Made by a program: the position numbers and the translations under genes. Under the pieces are notes generated by a model. It was given only the letters and a program-made list of their open reading frames with translations. It was not told where the DNA came from and ran no database searches. Of a stretch of DNA of 64,000 bases, positions 1 through 11,389 are shown piece after piece. Source of the stretch: Asparagopsis taxiformis (Eukaryota > Rhodophyta > Florideophyceae > Bonnemaisoniales > Bonnemaisoniaceae); the NCBI GenBank assembly GCA_030407315.1, contig JALQPE010000837.1, positions 20,056 to 84,055 on the forward strand, read 5' to 3'. Position 1 is the first letter of the stretch; the number at the start of each line of letters is the position of its first letter.

Positions 1-745
1 CGTCGCTTGCTCGCGAATCCACTCGTCAGTGGACACGGGCGGTTCGATGCACGACCGAGTTGCCAGTAGGCAGTCCAAACTCGGGTAGTATTCTGCGTAG
101 TCGCATAGTAGCGCGGTATCGGTTCGCGCATAAGCGTCCGCGTGCGGTTCAACGATATTCGCGGCGTCGAAGCAGGGTATCTCGTCCGGTATTTCCGTCT
201 CGTCGCCGCTTCGCGTGGCCATTCGCGAGAGCGCGTCGGCGATGACATGGCGTTTACCCTTTTTATATTCGACGTCGAACTCGAACTCGGCGAGTCGCAA
301 TCGCCAGCGCGCCAGCCGTCCTTCCGCAGAGGTCATGTTTAGAATCCAGCGCAGCGAATTGTGGTCCGTGCGAACCGTGAACTTCCGTCCTTCTAGATAC
401 GCACGTAGTAGTAACACTGCCCATACCACCGCGAGGCATTCGCGTTCCGTCGTCGAATAATTTCGCTCCGCGTCGTTAAGCGTGCGCGACCAGTATCCGA
501 CTGGATGTAATGTGTCTTCGTCCGCGTCTAGCTGTAATAATGCGCATCCGATTTGTCCTTGCGACGCGTCGGTATCGAGCACGTATGGGTGTCCCTCGCG
601 CGGTAGGCGAAGAATAGGCGGAGATAGCATCGCTCGTCGCAATGATTCGAACGCGCGCGTTTGCTCTGGCGTCGGCGCGGGTAGGTTATCTCCTTGGTCC
701 TTTTAGCAAACTGCGTAAGCGGCGCCGCTACGAACGCGAATTTTC
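1..745 (-). pseudogene. pol: pol: RNase H region of the gypsy element, frameshifted
   Basis: Continuing from RT after the shift near 745, a second shift near 695-705 restores a frame reading a PAPTPEQTRAFESL connection segment, then RNase H: LDTDASQGQIGCALLQ, PVGYWSRTLNDAERNYSTTE, and TVRTDHNSLRWIL. These carry the catalytic Asp and Glu residues and the TDHxSL pocket of gypsy RNase H. An ALSRMAT-type linker to integrase follows toward base 1. Two frameshifts within about 60 bases show that this copy is dead. Integrase is outside the window. Confidence 0.8.
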
Positions 746-2587
746 GACGAATCGGCGGTATACGTTGCAAGTTCCCAGAAAGCTGCGCAGCTGCGTTTTC
801 GTCGTCGGATACGTCGCATCGCGCAGCGCGTCGCATTTCGTCGTCGGCACGGATAGCTTCCCCGGCGAAATAGTATGTCCCAGGTAGTCTACCGAGCGCT
901 TGAAGAACTCAGTCTTCGCGAATTTAAGCGAAACGCCAGCGCGTCCGAGGATTCCCAGTATCTCGTCGACGTGATGCACGTGCGCGTTTACGTCGGCGGA
1001 GAAGATGATTACGTCATCCAGGTAGACTAGGCAGTGCTGCCATTTCACGTTTGCGAGCAAGATATCGAGCGCGCGCTGAAACGTCGCGGGCGCGTTCGAT
1101 AGTCCGAAGGGCATACGGCGGAAGCAATACGTACCAACGTGCGACGTAAACGTAGTCTTATCGCGGTCGGCGTGCGCTACTGGGATCTGCCAGTATCCCG
1201 AGTTGCAGTCCAGCGTAGTGAAAACCGTCGCGTTACCGAGCGAGTCGACGCAATCGTCCATGCGCGGAATCGGATACGCGTCCTTCACGGTAGCGGCGTT
1301 TAAGCGGCGGTAGTCGATGCAGAAGCGGGAAGTCCCGTCCTTCTTAGGCACGACTACGACCGGGCTCGCCCATTCCGATGTAGCAGGTTCGATCACTCCA
1401 GCGCGGAGCATCTTATCCACTTGCGTACGGATAATTTCGCGCGACGCGTGTCCGGCGCGGTACGGCGGTTGGTTGACGGGGGTCGCCCCCGGAACCAGTT
1501 CGATGCGGTGTTCTGTCGCGTGGATGGCTCCGAGCGTGCCATTCCACATGCGCTCGTGCTTTCGCAGCATCTCGATAATTCGCGCGTGTAGGTCGTCGTC
1601 TACTCGCTCATCGCGTAGCGTCGCGCGTAAAAGATCTTCCCAATGCGGCGTCGCGTTCGCAATTCCGTCGGCTTCGCGCGGGTCCGGCGGGTTTGTCGCG
1701 TTGCGTGGCGTCGCATCGTCGGGCGGTCGGTCTTGCGGGGTCGGTGCCTCTTGTGCAACTTGTAGGCAACCTACGGGGTTGGGCACTGCGGCGCCCACCT
1801 TCATGCCTTTGGGCAATACCTGTAGGCGGGTGCCGGCGTTGTGCACATGCACACTGAAGGGCACGTTCCTTTTAACCTGCGTTTCACCATTGGCTAGACG
1901 CAACAACTTCTGTCCGTAGAGGTCGGTCGCGGGTATCATGATGCAGCGTCCGTCAGCGCCCGTGGTGACTTCGATAGCTTGCGTCGCGTGCGGCGGAATC
2001 GACGTGCGGCGCGCAACGCGGATTGGTGCGAAATCTGTTGGTCGGGTAGTCTTGGGGGTCGGTGCGCGGCGCGGTTTCGTCGGCGTGCGTGGGAGCATCG
2101 GAACGTGGTCTCCATAGCGGGTTCGCAACGCGCGCTGCGGCCCAGTACAGATCATCCGAACCACACGGTCGATGAAGTCTGCTCCCAGAATGCAAGGGAC
2201 GGATAAGCGCGGCATCACCAGGAAAGTTTGAAGGTGCGCGCGGGCACCTAGAAGAACGCTAAGTCGCAACGACGCGTTCGGCGCGAGGCGTCGTCCATTC
2301 GCGTCGATAATTGCGCAGCGCAGCGTTGGCGGCGTAGCGTGGCGCTTCCAATCAGCGCCTAATACGTTCTCGCGAATGAGGCTCGGGCCCGCGCCGGTAT
2401 CAAGCACAGCGGTCACCGCGGTGGCCGTACGTAGATTATATCCGACGCGTACCTCGAGTTTGTAGTTCGCGGTAGGGGTCTGAAACAGGACCACTGTTTC
2501 GGGTGGTAACGGAGGCGGTTTTTCGCGCGGCGGTTGCGTCATCGCGCGTCGCGTGTCCGTTGAGTGAAGAGGAGTCGGCCCACCCAC
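728..2587 (-). pseudogene. pol: pol: aspartic protease and reverse transcriptase
   Basis: The frame starts with a GTG-type codon, so it probably continued from gag. The retropepsin active site DTGAG lies at about residue 63. RT follows: PVVVVPKKDGTSRFCIDYRRLN, DCNSGYWQIP, FGLSNAPATFQ and the catalytic YLDD at about residues 522-525. The order PR-RT and the motifs are those of Ty3/gypsy. The frame stops artificially just after the conserved YRRFVE of the RT thumb: one base is missing near 745, and the sequence continues in another frame into the connection and RNase H region. It is inactive as read. Confidence 0.9.
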
Positions 2588-2916
2588 TACGACTCCTCGT
2601 AGGCGTTTCCCGGGTCTTCTGCGAAGCGAACCGAGTGGGGCGTGAGCTGCTCGCCGTCGTGCGCGTCGTCTTCGCGCGTGCGTTCGCTTTCGCGCTCGCG
2701 TGCGTCATCGTCCGCGGAAACTTCGAAAACCTGAACGTTACGCTGCAGGTTCAGTTCTTCGGGCGTTAGACGCGCGTGGCTATGCATCTCGCGAATCGCG
2801 GCCTGTTGCTCGGATGAGAGCAGTGGGCAGCTTACCATGGGGTGTCCGAACTTCCGGCATATCAGACAGCGGAACGCCGCTGTGCGAGACGTGTCGGCCG
2901 GTGCCGTCTGCCTCAC
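2587..2916 (-). pseudogene. gag: gag nucleocapsid zinc knuckle of the gypsy element
   Basis: A short frame contains CLICRKFGHPMVSC, a perfect C-x2-C-x4-H-x4-C knuckle of the retrotransposon nucleocapsid type that binds element RNA. It is followed by a charged acidic/arginine tail. It sits between the capsid frame and the protease-RT frame, as expected of the 3' end of gag. The frame ends at the point where the pol frame begins, so in the ancestor gag and pol may have been joined by readthrough or frameshift; this decayed copy cannot show which. Confidence 0.75.
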
Positions 2917-2988
2917 GATAGGCGGTGGGTAAGTTGCGCGCGGTATATGCGCCGTGTACGGTCCGCGCGTTCGCGTTCTCGGTCGTCG

Positions 2989-3546
2989 TTATGCGCAAAG
3001 CGTCGCGAGCGGTCGGCGGGCGATGCGTCGCGAGAGCGTGGCGTGCGATAATTCGACGAAGGTGTGCCAAGCGAGGTTGGACTTCGCATGGGGCTCGGGG
3101 TCGAGAACTTCCGTTCGCGCGGAGCGTGCGGCGTCGCGGCGGAGGTTGAGACGTTTGGCGATGAGAAGCCTGATGGCGGGGTATGCCCCCACGGTCAGTG
3201 CTTGCATCGTTGGTGTCTCCTCCTCTTCCACGTAGAGCGCAGGCGTTCGTCGCAGTAGCGGTCGCGCGCTCGTCGTCGGCGTCATCGCTCGGTGCGTGTC
3301 TCCGTGGCTCTGCGCCATAGAGACTAGCTCTCGAAAGGTGTATCGACGCGGGTCGCGAGACAGCGCGTCCCGTACGAGGTGTTGCGCATAGGGTCGTAGA
3401 CCATCGACGAAAATAGAAATAAGCGTTCGCTCGCTAAAGGCATCGCCGCAGCGCAGCGCGCGGCGCCGTAGTCTCGTAGCGAATTGCGTTTCGGTTTCCT
3501 TCGGGTCTTGCGTTTGTTGCGCCACATCACGATACGCTTGCGCGAC
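2989..3546 (-). pseudogene. gag: gag capsid fragment of the gypsy element
   Basis: The open frame carries the capsid C-terminal pattern seen in plant and algal gypsy gags: an ATRLRRRALRCGDAFSE-like helix followed by LISIFVDGLRP and a FRELVSMAQ segment. In an intact element this polyprotein segment forms the virus-like particle. The frame is open upstream of the first Met as far as about 3546 and is then cut by the repeat, so the N-terminal half is absent. The C-terminal part is basic and runs into the neighbouring zinc-knuckle frame through a frame change near 2990-2916. I regard it as the remnant of one gag gene, not a separate gene. Confidence 0.75.
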
Positions 3547-3780
3547 GTCCGTCTGTGTTCTCGGAAATGGACGCGGACGTCCACAACCTCTAGTACACCT
3601 AGTATTACTAGGCGGACGTCCATGTTCTCCAGTATTTTTGGATGTCCGCCTAGAACCGGACGTCCATGCGGTCTAGTACGTCTAGTATTACTAGGGCGAC
3701 ATCCATTGTTTCTAGTACCACGGATGTCCCCCTCGGGAAGGACTTCCGCCATGTCTATGTCCACCTAGGACGGGCGCCGG
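3547..3780. repeat. GGACGTCC-rich palindromic repeat
   Basis: GGACGTCC and close variants recur in both orientations, alternating with CTAGTATTACTAG-like short palindromes. The first 33 bases (cgtctgtgttctcggaaatg...) are a near-perfect inverted match to 19,082-19,115, so the two sites belong to one family in opposite orientation. The repeat interrupts gypsy gag exactly at its left edge. Confidence 0.6.
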
Positions 3781-3899
3781 TTCAGAAATTCAAAAATTTC
3801 GACCCCAGAAATTTCTGCCGCCGTGCTCGACATGGATGTCCGCATCCATCACGGCGACCACTCTATTTTTCCTTGTCGGTCGACTCCAATTTTGTCTTT

Positions 3900-4850
3900 A
3901 ATTTTTTCATCCTCTCGCTCACACCCCCTTCCAGTTGGTGCTCACCTCCCCCGTACTGTACCTCAAACACCCCCAATACCACTCTAGCACGCATTTTCAG
4001 CTACCTATCCCCGCTTCCACGGTGCACACTACCATTCCATACCTAATTTTCTGCTCTACCGTACAGATTTCGTATAACCAGTCCTCATACTACCTCAGAA
4101 TAGGGCAAAACACCCCCTATCTCCTCGACCATGCATGCTCTCCCCCATCACCTTTGCAACGTATTGTTCTTCAATACCCTCTCTCCTTACCTCAACCCCT
4201 CTCCCCGCTCTCCTTCGCCCTCTACACACTTCCCCTGCAGCTTACTCTTTCCAAAACCTCTCACTCCCCATCCCGTACCCGACCTGCTCCACCCCTCCCT
4301 CCCTCAGCTGCTCCATGCCCCCCACGCCATCCGCATCTTCGATACCATATACACCACCACCACCGGCCCACGCTCCCGCACTGCGGGGTGGCACCCCGGC
4401 CGTCTCCCCAGAAACCTCCCCGCTCTGAAACACATATCAACCCCCCACTTCGCACCCTTCCTCCCACTCCCCTCCCTCCCCAAATACAATAACACCCTTC
4501 TTCTCCATCACATCCACACTCACCACAGCCAGAACAGACGCCACCCCCTCCCCCTCTTTCTCCTCACTTTCCTAAAAACCCCTCCTCTCGGGGCCTTCAA
4601 CCGCACCCTCCTACGGTCCCACCTAAACACCTCCTCCGCCCTCACTACCCCAACACCCCGCAGCGTCTCCCCTATCCCCATAATATGCTTGTCGGCACTC
4701 CTCTCCGAATCACACTCCATTCTAAACCCGCACTCCGTACATTTCCACCTCACCCTGTACCATCCCAAGATTCCATCCCCCCACAGAACACATCCTCATA
4801 CCACAGAAGAATTTTCTTCCTCTCATACCTCATCCTTAAAACCTCCATCA
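3900..4850. other. polypyrimidine-rich tract (C/T on + strand)
   Basis: About 950 bases are dominated by C and T on the plus strand, with very few G except in the CCACCGGCC...GGGTGGC patch near 4365-4400. The long open frames here read almost only Pro, Ser, Leu, Thr and His, or on the minus strand Gly/Arg/Glu. That is the signature of strand asymmetry, not a gene. No recognised domain or splice structure. Confidence 0.6.
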
Positions 4851-5224
4851 GCTCCATGTAAATTTCGATGTAAATATTTTCTATACTATGCAATCTCAAA
4901 CATGTATGAGCCTATGCCTTTCCGCTTTGTCACCATTGAATATTGGTACTCATGTATTCATAAAATAGGGCCACCCACATCCCTATCCCGTTCTGCAAGC
5001 TTTACAAACCACTAGACGCATACTCCACAACTATACAACAAACACTACTCGCTATTTCAGACGACGCGGTACAAAAGTAGCGTAGTCTCAACCTTCCGTG
5101 ACGCCTTCCCTGATGCGTACAAGTGCGAAACACGTCTAGACTACTACTACTACTACGATATAGTATATCAGAAGTGACTGCGGGAATTTTCGGCACAGGA
5201 GATGCTGGGCCACCAAATTGATTT

Positions 5225-6734
5225 TTCGGAAATTTTAGAATTTCTGGGCTGGCCAGAAATGCAATCGAGCTGGACATCCACCGGACGTCCATTTCAGGTT
5301 GGTCGTGAGAGAGTGGGGCGGGACCATGATGGAACAAGGACCAAGACCTGTCCCTGACGTGTTGAGCCTGAAATCGACCCATCGTTAGGCGCCATTTAGC
5401 CTTACAGTTGGTGCTTACAGACGCCAGAGATAGCCCCCGATCGGGGCGGCGGTCGGTTCCTGGGGCCGTTGTGGCCAAATTAGACACATTCATTTGAATT
5501 AAAATTTGGGCTATTCTCAAAAACATGCACATGTGAACATGTTTTTGAGATGGGGGTGTGCCGTACGGCACAATCGACCCGCCCAAATCGATGATTTTTT
5601 GCAATTTTTTTGTGTCCGAAATTTTAGAATTTCTGGGCTGGCCAGCAATGCATCTGAGCTGGACATCCGCCGGACGTCCAATTCAGGTTAGTCGTGTGCT
5701 GCCTACATCGACGCATTGCAGAAACTAAGCCAGCGGGCTCACTACTAATACAAAGTACACGGAATATGAGTAACGTGATAGGTGAGTAGTGTTTGTCGTG
5801 AAGGTGTAAGGCGGGACCATGATGAAACAGGGAAAAAGATGTCACCCTAGCATAACTTAGGCTTAAAGCCTGGAATGGAACCCTCGTAAGACGCGATTTT
5901 GGCTTACAGTTGGTGCTTACAGAAGCCAGTGATGGCCCCACTCGGGGCGGCGGCCGGTTCCTGGGGCCGTTGTGGCCAAATTAGACACCTTGATTTGAAT
6001 TAAAATTTGGGCTATTCTCAAAAACATGCACATGTGAACATGTTTTTGAGATGGGGGTGTGCCGTACGGCACTTTCGACCGCCAAAATCGATGATTTTTC
6101 ACAATTTTTTTCTGCCCGAAATTTTAGAATTTCTGGGCTGGCCAGCAATGCAATAGAGCCGGACATCCACCAGACGTCTATTTTGGGTTGTTCGTGTGCT
6201 ACTCACATCTACGCATTACAGCAACCACGCAGGCGGGCCCACTGCTCATACGAAGTGCACGTAGTATGTGCAGCATGATGGGTGAGTAGTGTTTGTCATG
6301 AGAAAGTGGGGTGGGAGTATGCCGAAACAAGGACCAAAACCTCACCCTGGCGTATTGAGCCTGAGCCTGGAATTGACCCTTCGTGAGATGTGGCTTTGCT
6401 TACAGTTGGTGCTTACAGAAGCCAGCGATGGCCCCACTCGGGGCGTCGGCTGGCTTCTTTTGGGGCCGTTGTGGCCAGATTAGACACCCTGATTTGAATT
6501 GAATTTTGAGCCATTCTCAAAAACATGCACATGTGAACATGTTTTTGAGATGGGGGTGTGCCGTACGGCACTTTCGACCGCCCAAATCGATATAATTTTG
6601 CAATTTTTTTCTGACTGAAATTTTAGAATTTTTGGGCTGGCCAGCAATGCAATTGAGCTGGACATTCACCGGACGTCCATTTCAGGTTGGTCGAATATTG
6701 CACATGGATACAGTTTTGCAGCTATTTCGCAGCC
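5225..6734 (+). repeat. tandem array of short repeat units with a shared hairpin
   Basis: Three head-to-tail units start at about 5225, 5617 and 6118, with a further start at 6617. Each begins with aattttagaatttctgggct and a GGACGTCC pair. Each ends in TTGTGGCCAAATTAGAC, then the hairpin ctcaaaaacatg...catgtttttgag (5516-5549, 6017-6050, 6516-6549), then the 14-base palindrome GTGCCGTACGGCAC. Spacing is about 390-500 bases. Open frames here are by-products of the repeat. Confidence 0.8.
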
Positions 6735-7640
6735 CAACATTTTAGAATTTCAGGGCTGACCAGCAATGTAAGCGAGCCGGACTTCCAGTGGACGTCCATT
6801 TCAAGTTAGGCGATTGCTGCACATTTGCTCGCATCGCAGCAACTAAGCAAGTGTTGAGAGCACCGAGATGCCATGCAGACAAGAGGGAATCGGCTGCAAA
6901 CGGCTTCCCTGGTCGGCAGCTGGATGTCTGGATGTCAATCGCTGCAAGCATGGAAATCTTGCTACCGCACGGCGCATACACACTGCAGCAGCACATCACT
7001 GACGCATGCGAAAGTTGGGTGCTGCAGTGCGTGGTTGTTTGTGTGTTTGTGTGTGTACGACGAACCTTGTGGTATCCCTAGGCGTGCACTGGTGCAAAAC
7101 GTTTGGACTGCCCCATCGGTCGTACTTTGACGCATTTACATGCATCGGAGAACGACCAAGGAGGTAGAGCAGCAATCGCTGTTGGCTGAGCGTCCAAATT
7201 GAAGGGCTTGGGGCAATGGTTCTATAGCAGTCATTTATAGGACGCCCACCGTTGATGACTGAGATCCACGGTGGGTTTAGTATTCATGGTGTTGTCCTGC
7301 ATTGGCGGACGTCGAAGACGAGTACTTCCAGTGAGCGTCCAAGCTGAACAGCTCAGCAGAGGATTATGATGTGGATGTGAAGGCATGGATGAGGCCAGCA
7401 GGAACGTTTCTGCAAGATGGGCGTGAGTGGGTAAGTGAGCGGGGAGGGGCCGCTCGGGGCGCTTGGTAGCTTCTGGGGCCGTTGTGGCCAAATTAGAATC
7501 AAGCCTATGTCCGGCGGACGTCCTGAATTGCTTTATTTTTTGGGCTATTCTCAAAAACATGCACCTGTGAACATGCTTTTGAGATGGGGGTGTGCCGTAC
7601 GGCACTCTCGACCCCCCAAATCGATACTTTTTTGCAATTT
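6735..7640 (+). repeat. long repeat unit, diverged copy
   Basis: This ~0.9 kb unit shares its start and its hairpin end (7550-7583) with the short units but has an extra interior: GGTCGGCAGC, CACACTGCAG, a GT-rich stretch and a GACGTCGAAGACGAG block. The interior matches the next unit (7641-8581) in the same order with moderate divergence. It has no coding potential I trust. It looks like the full-length form, of which the 5.2-6.7 kb units are internal-deletion derivatives. Confidence 0.65.
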
Positions 7641-8581
7641 TTCCTCAACCCGAAATTTCAACATCTCTGGGCTGGGCAGCATTGCAATTTAATTGAGCCG
7701 GACATCCACCGGACGTCCATTTCAGGTTAGTCGTATATTGCGCACCTGCACACATTGCAACAATGAAGCAGGCTATTATCGCACGGAGCTACCGTACCGA
7801 CAACAGGCCATCGGATGCGAGGGGCTATCCTGGTCGGCAGCCGGATGGAAATGGCTGCACCCATTGTCATCCTGCTATTGCACGGAGCGCACACACTGCA
7901 GCACGGTACTGACGTTCGCGTCAGTGGCGTGGCGTGCGAGCCGTACGTGTTTATATGTGTGTGTGTGTCAGCTGCTGCACATTGAAGTACTTCCCAGGTG
8001 TACCACTGGTCAACAACGTTTTGAACTGTCACCTCAGTCATACTCCGACGCATGTACATGCAACGGAGAACGAATGAGATAGCAGAGCAGCAACCAATGC
8101 TGGCTGGATGTCCAAATGTCGGTGGACTCGAGGGCAATAGTAGCAGACATTTATCGAAGTCCACCACTGATGGGTGAGCTCCGCGATAGGTGTAGTTGTC
8201 GTGGTATTGTTCTACAATTGTGGAAGTTGAAGACGACGAGCACGTCCACTGCACGTCCAGGTTGACCAGCTGAGCGGAGGAGTATGACGTGGAGGTGAAG
8301 GCATTGGTGAGGCTGACTGGAACGGTTAAAAAGTACTACTTTTTCCATAGTATGGGCGTGAGCGGGGGAGGGAGGAACTCGGGGCCGCTCGGGGCACTGG
8401 ATGGCTTCTGGGGCCGTTGTGGCCAAGTTAGGCGACCTGAATTGCTTTATTTTTTGGGCTATTCTCAAAAACATGCACAAGTGAACATGTTTTTGAGATG
8501 GGGGTGTGCCGTACGGCACTTTCGGCCCCCCAAATCGATGTTTTTTGTAGTTTTTTCTGCCAGAAATTTTAGAATTTCTGA
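7523..8581 (+). repeat. left arm of a ~1.06 kb inverted repeat
   Basis: Position p in this arm matches position 23487-p on the other strand, across 14,906-15,964, with hardly any differences; open frames of 175 and 129 residues recur identically in both arms. The arm includes one long repeat unit and two copies of the common hairpin (7550-7583, 8464-8497). Similarity ends abruptly at both edges. Confidence 0.9.
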
Positions 8582-9480
8582 GATGGTAACTAATGCAATC
8601 GAGTCAGTCAGGGTGAGAAGATGACGTTTCACGGCGAGATGCTTTGAGGAATAAGTTGTTTCGGAAGGCGGACGTTGAGATTGTACCCATGCATCGTTCG
8701 CATTTCCTCAAGGTTGGTGGAAGGGAGAAGGGTATGCTATGATGTGCCGTTCAGTTAAAAGGCAAATTTGGAGCGGTTCTAGAAAATCAAGGGCTCCAAA
8801 CCGTGTAGAAAAACACGAAGTAGGACGTTTAGGAAGATTTCTCCAATGCCGCACAGACCAAAAGAGAATGCAATGCAGGCAGGTGACAAGTGAGTGGTTC
8901 AATTCTTTATTCTCGATAGATAGAGAAGACTATGCTCGGCATGTGGCGGCTTTAAAACAAATGGTCTATGCGAGGGTGTAAAAGTTGGCAGGATAGTAAG
9001 CTTGTAATGCTCAATTTTATTTAAATGATGTGTAAGCGACAGAGGTTCTCCATGCTCAGTTTAGTCACTTGTTGATCGCCACTGACCAGCAGTGTAGCCG
9101 GCGATAAATTGCATGTGTTTCTTTCAAGCATGTGAGACTTGAGAATTCAACGCTTGAATTGTGTGATTTGCACGGTGGGTGCAAAGAGATCAGTCCATCG
9201 ACGGCACAGCGAAAACGAGTCCTGGATTGTCAGAAATGGCGCTATGGTCAATTGTAAAATGCCAAGTACATGTTCCTAGCATCAGTAATCGCGTGGACAA
9301 CGCACCTGAGGTCGGCATCTACTGTTAGTTTTGATCCTGCCAAGCTAAGTCAACGAAGGTGCTTCAACATATTCAAATCTGTTCTCGGAGGTACAACAGG
9401 GAAACATTGTTCTGTCTTGATATTGTATTCTCAGCCCTGCTAATCACAAGCCGCCCCTCATAAATATTATAGCTTTCTTG
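8582..9480. other. no recognised gene
   Basis: AT-richer sequence with only one short frame of note (8739-8981 +, 80 codons, no recognised domain). Nothing else supportable. Confidence 0.5.
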
Positions 9481-9525
9481 GCGGCAAATTCTCATCCGGC
9501 GTCACCAAGGTACGTGACGATCAAA

Positions 9526-10290
9526 ATGTCTTCACAATCTCCCGTGAAGTTTGGCAGTCTCTCCGAAGCATCCATTGCGCGAGAATTCCTCAATTGGCTT
9601 GAACCCGTTCCTAGTTCTGTCTGCGAAGTCGTCGCATAAAGAGATATAGAAAAAGCTCTTTGTTTCGCAAAGGCTAGAATCATCCCGCGTACATGTACAT
9701 ACAGGCAGCTTCTTGAGGAGCCTATTGATGCTGTTTACATCCTGCTTCTGACCAGTCTAACCACAGATTGAGCTATTCGGTGAGCAAAGGCGGGAAAGCA
9801 CATCATTGTGGACAAGCCTCTCAATTGCGCCAAGGACGTCCAGTCCATCATTGATGCTTGCCGCGATTCTGGCGTGTTTTTCTGGATGGGACGCAAGTCC
9901 TGCACTCGTTACGCGCTGGGATCATCCGAGATGTCATCAAGTCTCACGAGCTCGGAGATGTACTTCAGTTGAATCGGACATTTCCCCTCCCAATTCCAGC
10001 TTTCAAGAATGACATCAGATCCAATCCACACCTGGAACCACAGGGCAGTAAGGGAGATCTCTGATGGTACACTTCACGAGCCGCCGTTAATTATCTGGTT
10101 GTGGAGTCTCCTCGAAGAAATTATCAGTGACATTCAAGGAGACGATGGATTCGGAATTGGCGGGAGTTCTCAATGCTGCACATGCATTTTGAATTTGGTG
10201 ACTATGAAGAGAACAAAATTATGATGTCTTTTGATGTCGATTTCAAAGGTCCGCTCCGGCAGTACACAGAGATTGTTTCTCAGCGATTTG
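9526..10290 (+). pseudogene. Gfo/Idh/MocA-type oxidoreductase pseudogene
   Basis: In shifting frames the translation reads VKFGSLSEASIAREFL, then GKHIIVDKPLNCAKDVQSII, then DGTQVLHSLRAGIIRD, then FKNDIRSNPHLEPQG with a DLGWYTSRA-like continuation. This is the order seen in the plant/algal branch of NAD(P)-binding Gfo/Idh/MocA oxidoreductases: Rossmann start, the (E/D)KP catalytic-lysine motif, the MDGT segment, then the NDIR...LGDLGWY segment. At least four frameshifts and several stops are present and the N-terminal GxG loop is damaged. No introns are apparent. It lies inside the arms of the 7.5/15 kb inverted repeat. Confidence 0.7.
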
Positions 10291-10299
10291 TTGACATGG

Positions 10300-10690
10300 G
10301 TGGTTGGTTAATGGGAAAATAGGCAGTGGTGCTGACGAGGCAGGGATATGAAATGCAGTGTAGGATACTGGGTTGAACAGACGTGTGAGTACTGATGGTG
10401 CGTGACTTGCGGGAGAGAAGGGGAGTACGATTCGAGGGAAGACGTGTGGATGGAACGGTGGAAGCGGTTGAAGGATGTGGAAGGGGGAAACGGAATGTTG
10501 GTTAGTGGAGTGAAACGGTTGTGGAGAGGAAAAGCGAAAGAAATGGATGCCAAGAGCGCAGTTGTGGTCAGGTGCTGCAGATTCGGGGTTATGTTTGGGT
10601 TCATGTGCTCGTCTGGCACAGCGAGTAGTTCGAGTTCAGTATGTAGCTTCGCAGATCTCGTCGCGACCAGTGAGTGGGTTGTGTAGGAAA
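10300..10690. other. overlapping open frames, no recognised gene
   Basis: Plus (10,402-10,686) and minus (10,308-10,619) frames overlap completely. The plus frame is Lys/Arg/Glu-rich and the minus frame Ser/Pro/Thr-rich, typical of purine-skewed non-coding DNA. I see no domain. Confidence 0.4.
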
Positions 10691-11122
10691 CGATTCACCA
10701 ATCGCTGATGTTTGATAAATTTTAAGTAGAGGGCAGTTTGTCGTAAGAAATATCTCGCCGCAAAATCAGTTCAAATATCTCAATGCTTTTCACAACCCAT
10801 ATCAAGTGTGAGTTGAGCTGCACTGCACACCTCGCTGCCATGGGCCGCGATACGATGTCCATATGGGTGAAAATTGACCACGGTTGGTGTGTTCAAACAG
10901 AATTCCATGGATACCACAAATGGTAGGCACGGGTGGAACGGAAACAAGGCTTTCCTCCGTCTAATCCCAGCCTCGACGTCCTCAGCTTCTGTCACTTGCT
11001 CCCGACCTGTTGCCGCATTCGGGTTCCACGCCGACTCCACTGTCCCGCTTGCATCCCTCCGCGCTCGCTCCCCACTCGGCACCCCAGCCGCCAGCTTGAA
11101 CCTCAAACGTTCCCTGGAAACG

Positions 11123-11164
11123 CTCATGAACTTCATCGAACTTAAGTTCGGTGAAGTTCATGAG
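11123..11164. repeat. 42-bp near-perfect palindrome
   Basis: ctcatgaacttcatcgaact and its reverse complement meet with no loop at 11,143/11,144; a single mismatched pair interrupts 42 bases. Confidence 0.85.
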
Positions 11165-11336
11165 CCAATTGGCTCCCGCGAATCGTACATCTTGGTTCCG
11201 TCCAGTGCAGCTATTCGGTCCATGAAGTAGGAGAAAATGCACCGGTCAAGATACAGCGATGCAATACGAGCCTGTGCAGCAACAGGAAGCGCCGCCAGCG
11301 CAGACCGCGTGCGTCGCACAGAAGATGCACCCTGAC

Positions 11337-11362
11337 ATCGATACGGATGCATCCGTATCGAT
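11337..11362. repeat. 26-bp perfect palindrome
   Basis: ATCGATACGGATG followed at once by its reverse complement. A second small palindrome (TGGAGACATGTCTCCA) follows at about 11,368-11,383. Confidence 0.85.
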
Positions 11363-11389
11363 CTCAGTGGAGACATGTCTCCACCCGTC

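Larger units (their letters stand above)
1..3546 (-). mobile_element. Ty3/gypsy LTR retrotransposon, truncated at both ends
   Basis: Read on the minus strand, the order is gag capsid, CCHC zinc knuckle, aspartic protease, reverse transcriptase, RNase H, which is the Ty3/gypsy order. Integrase and the downstream LTR would lie left of base 1. The upstream end breaks inside gag at about 3546, where sequence changes abruptly to a palindromic GGACGTCC repeat, so the 5' LTR and N-terminal gag are missing. The coding part is visibly more GC-rich than most of the window. Several frameshifts show this copy is inactive. Confidence 0.9.

Noticed and set aside
1317..1919. 200-codon plus-strand frame
   Set aside because: Antisense shadow of gypsy pol.
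4131..5015. 294-codon plus-strand open frame
   Set aside because: Composed almost only of Pro, Ser, Leu, Thr and His, caused by the polypyrimidine tract; no domain and no codon pattern.
7727..8254. 175-codon frame, also at 15,233-15,760
   Set aside because: Identical because the two sites are arms of one inverted repeat; the diverged copy at 6.7-7.6 kb does not keep the frame.
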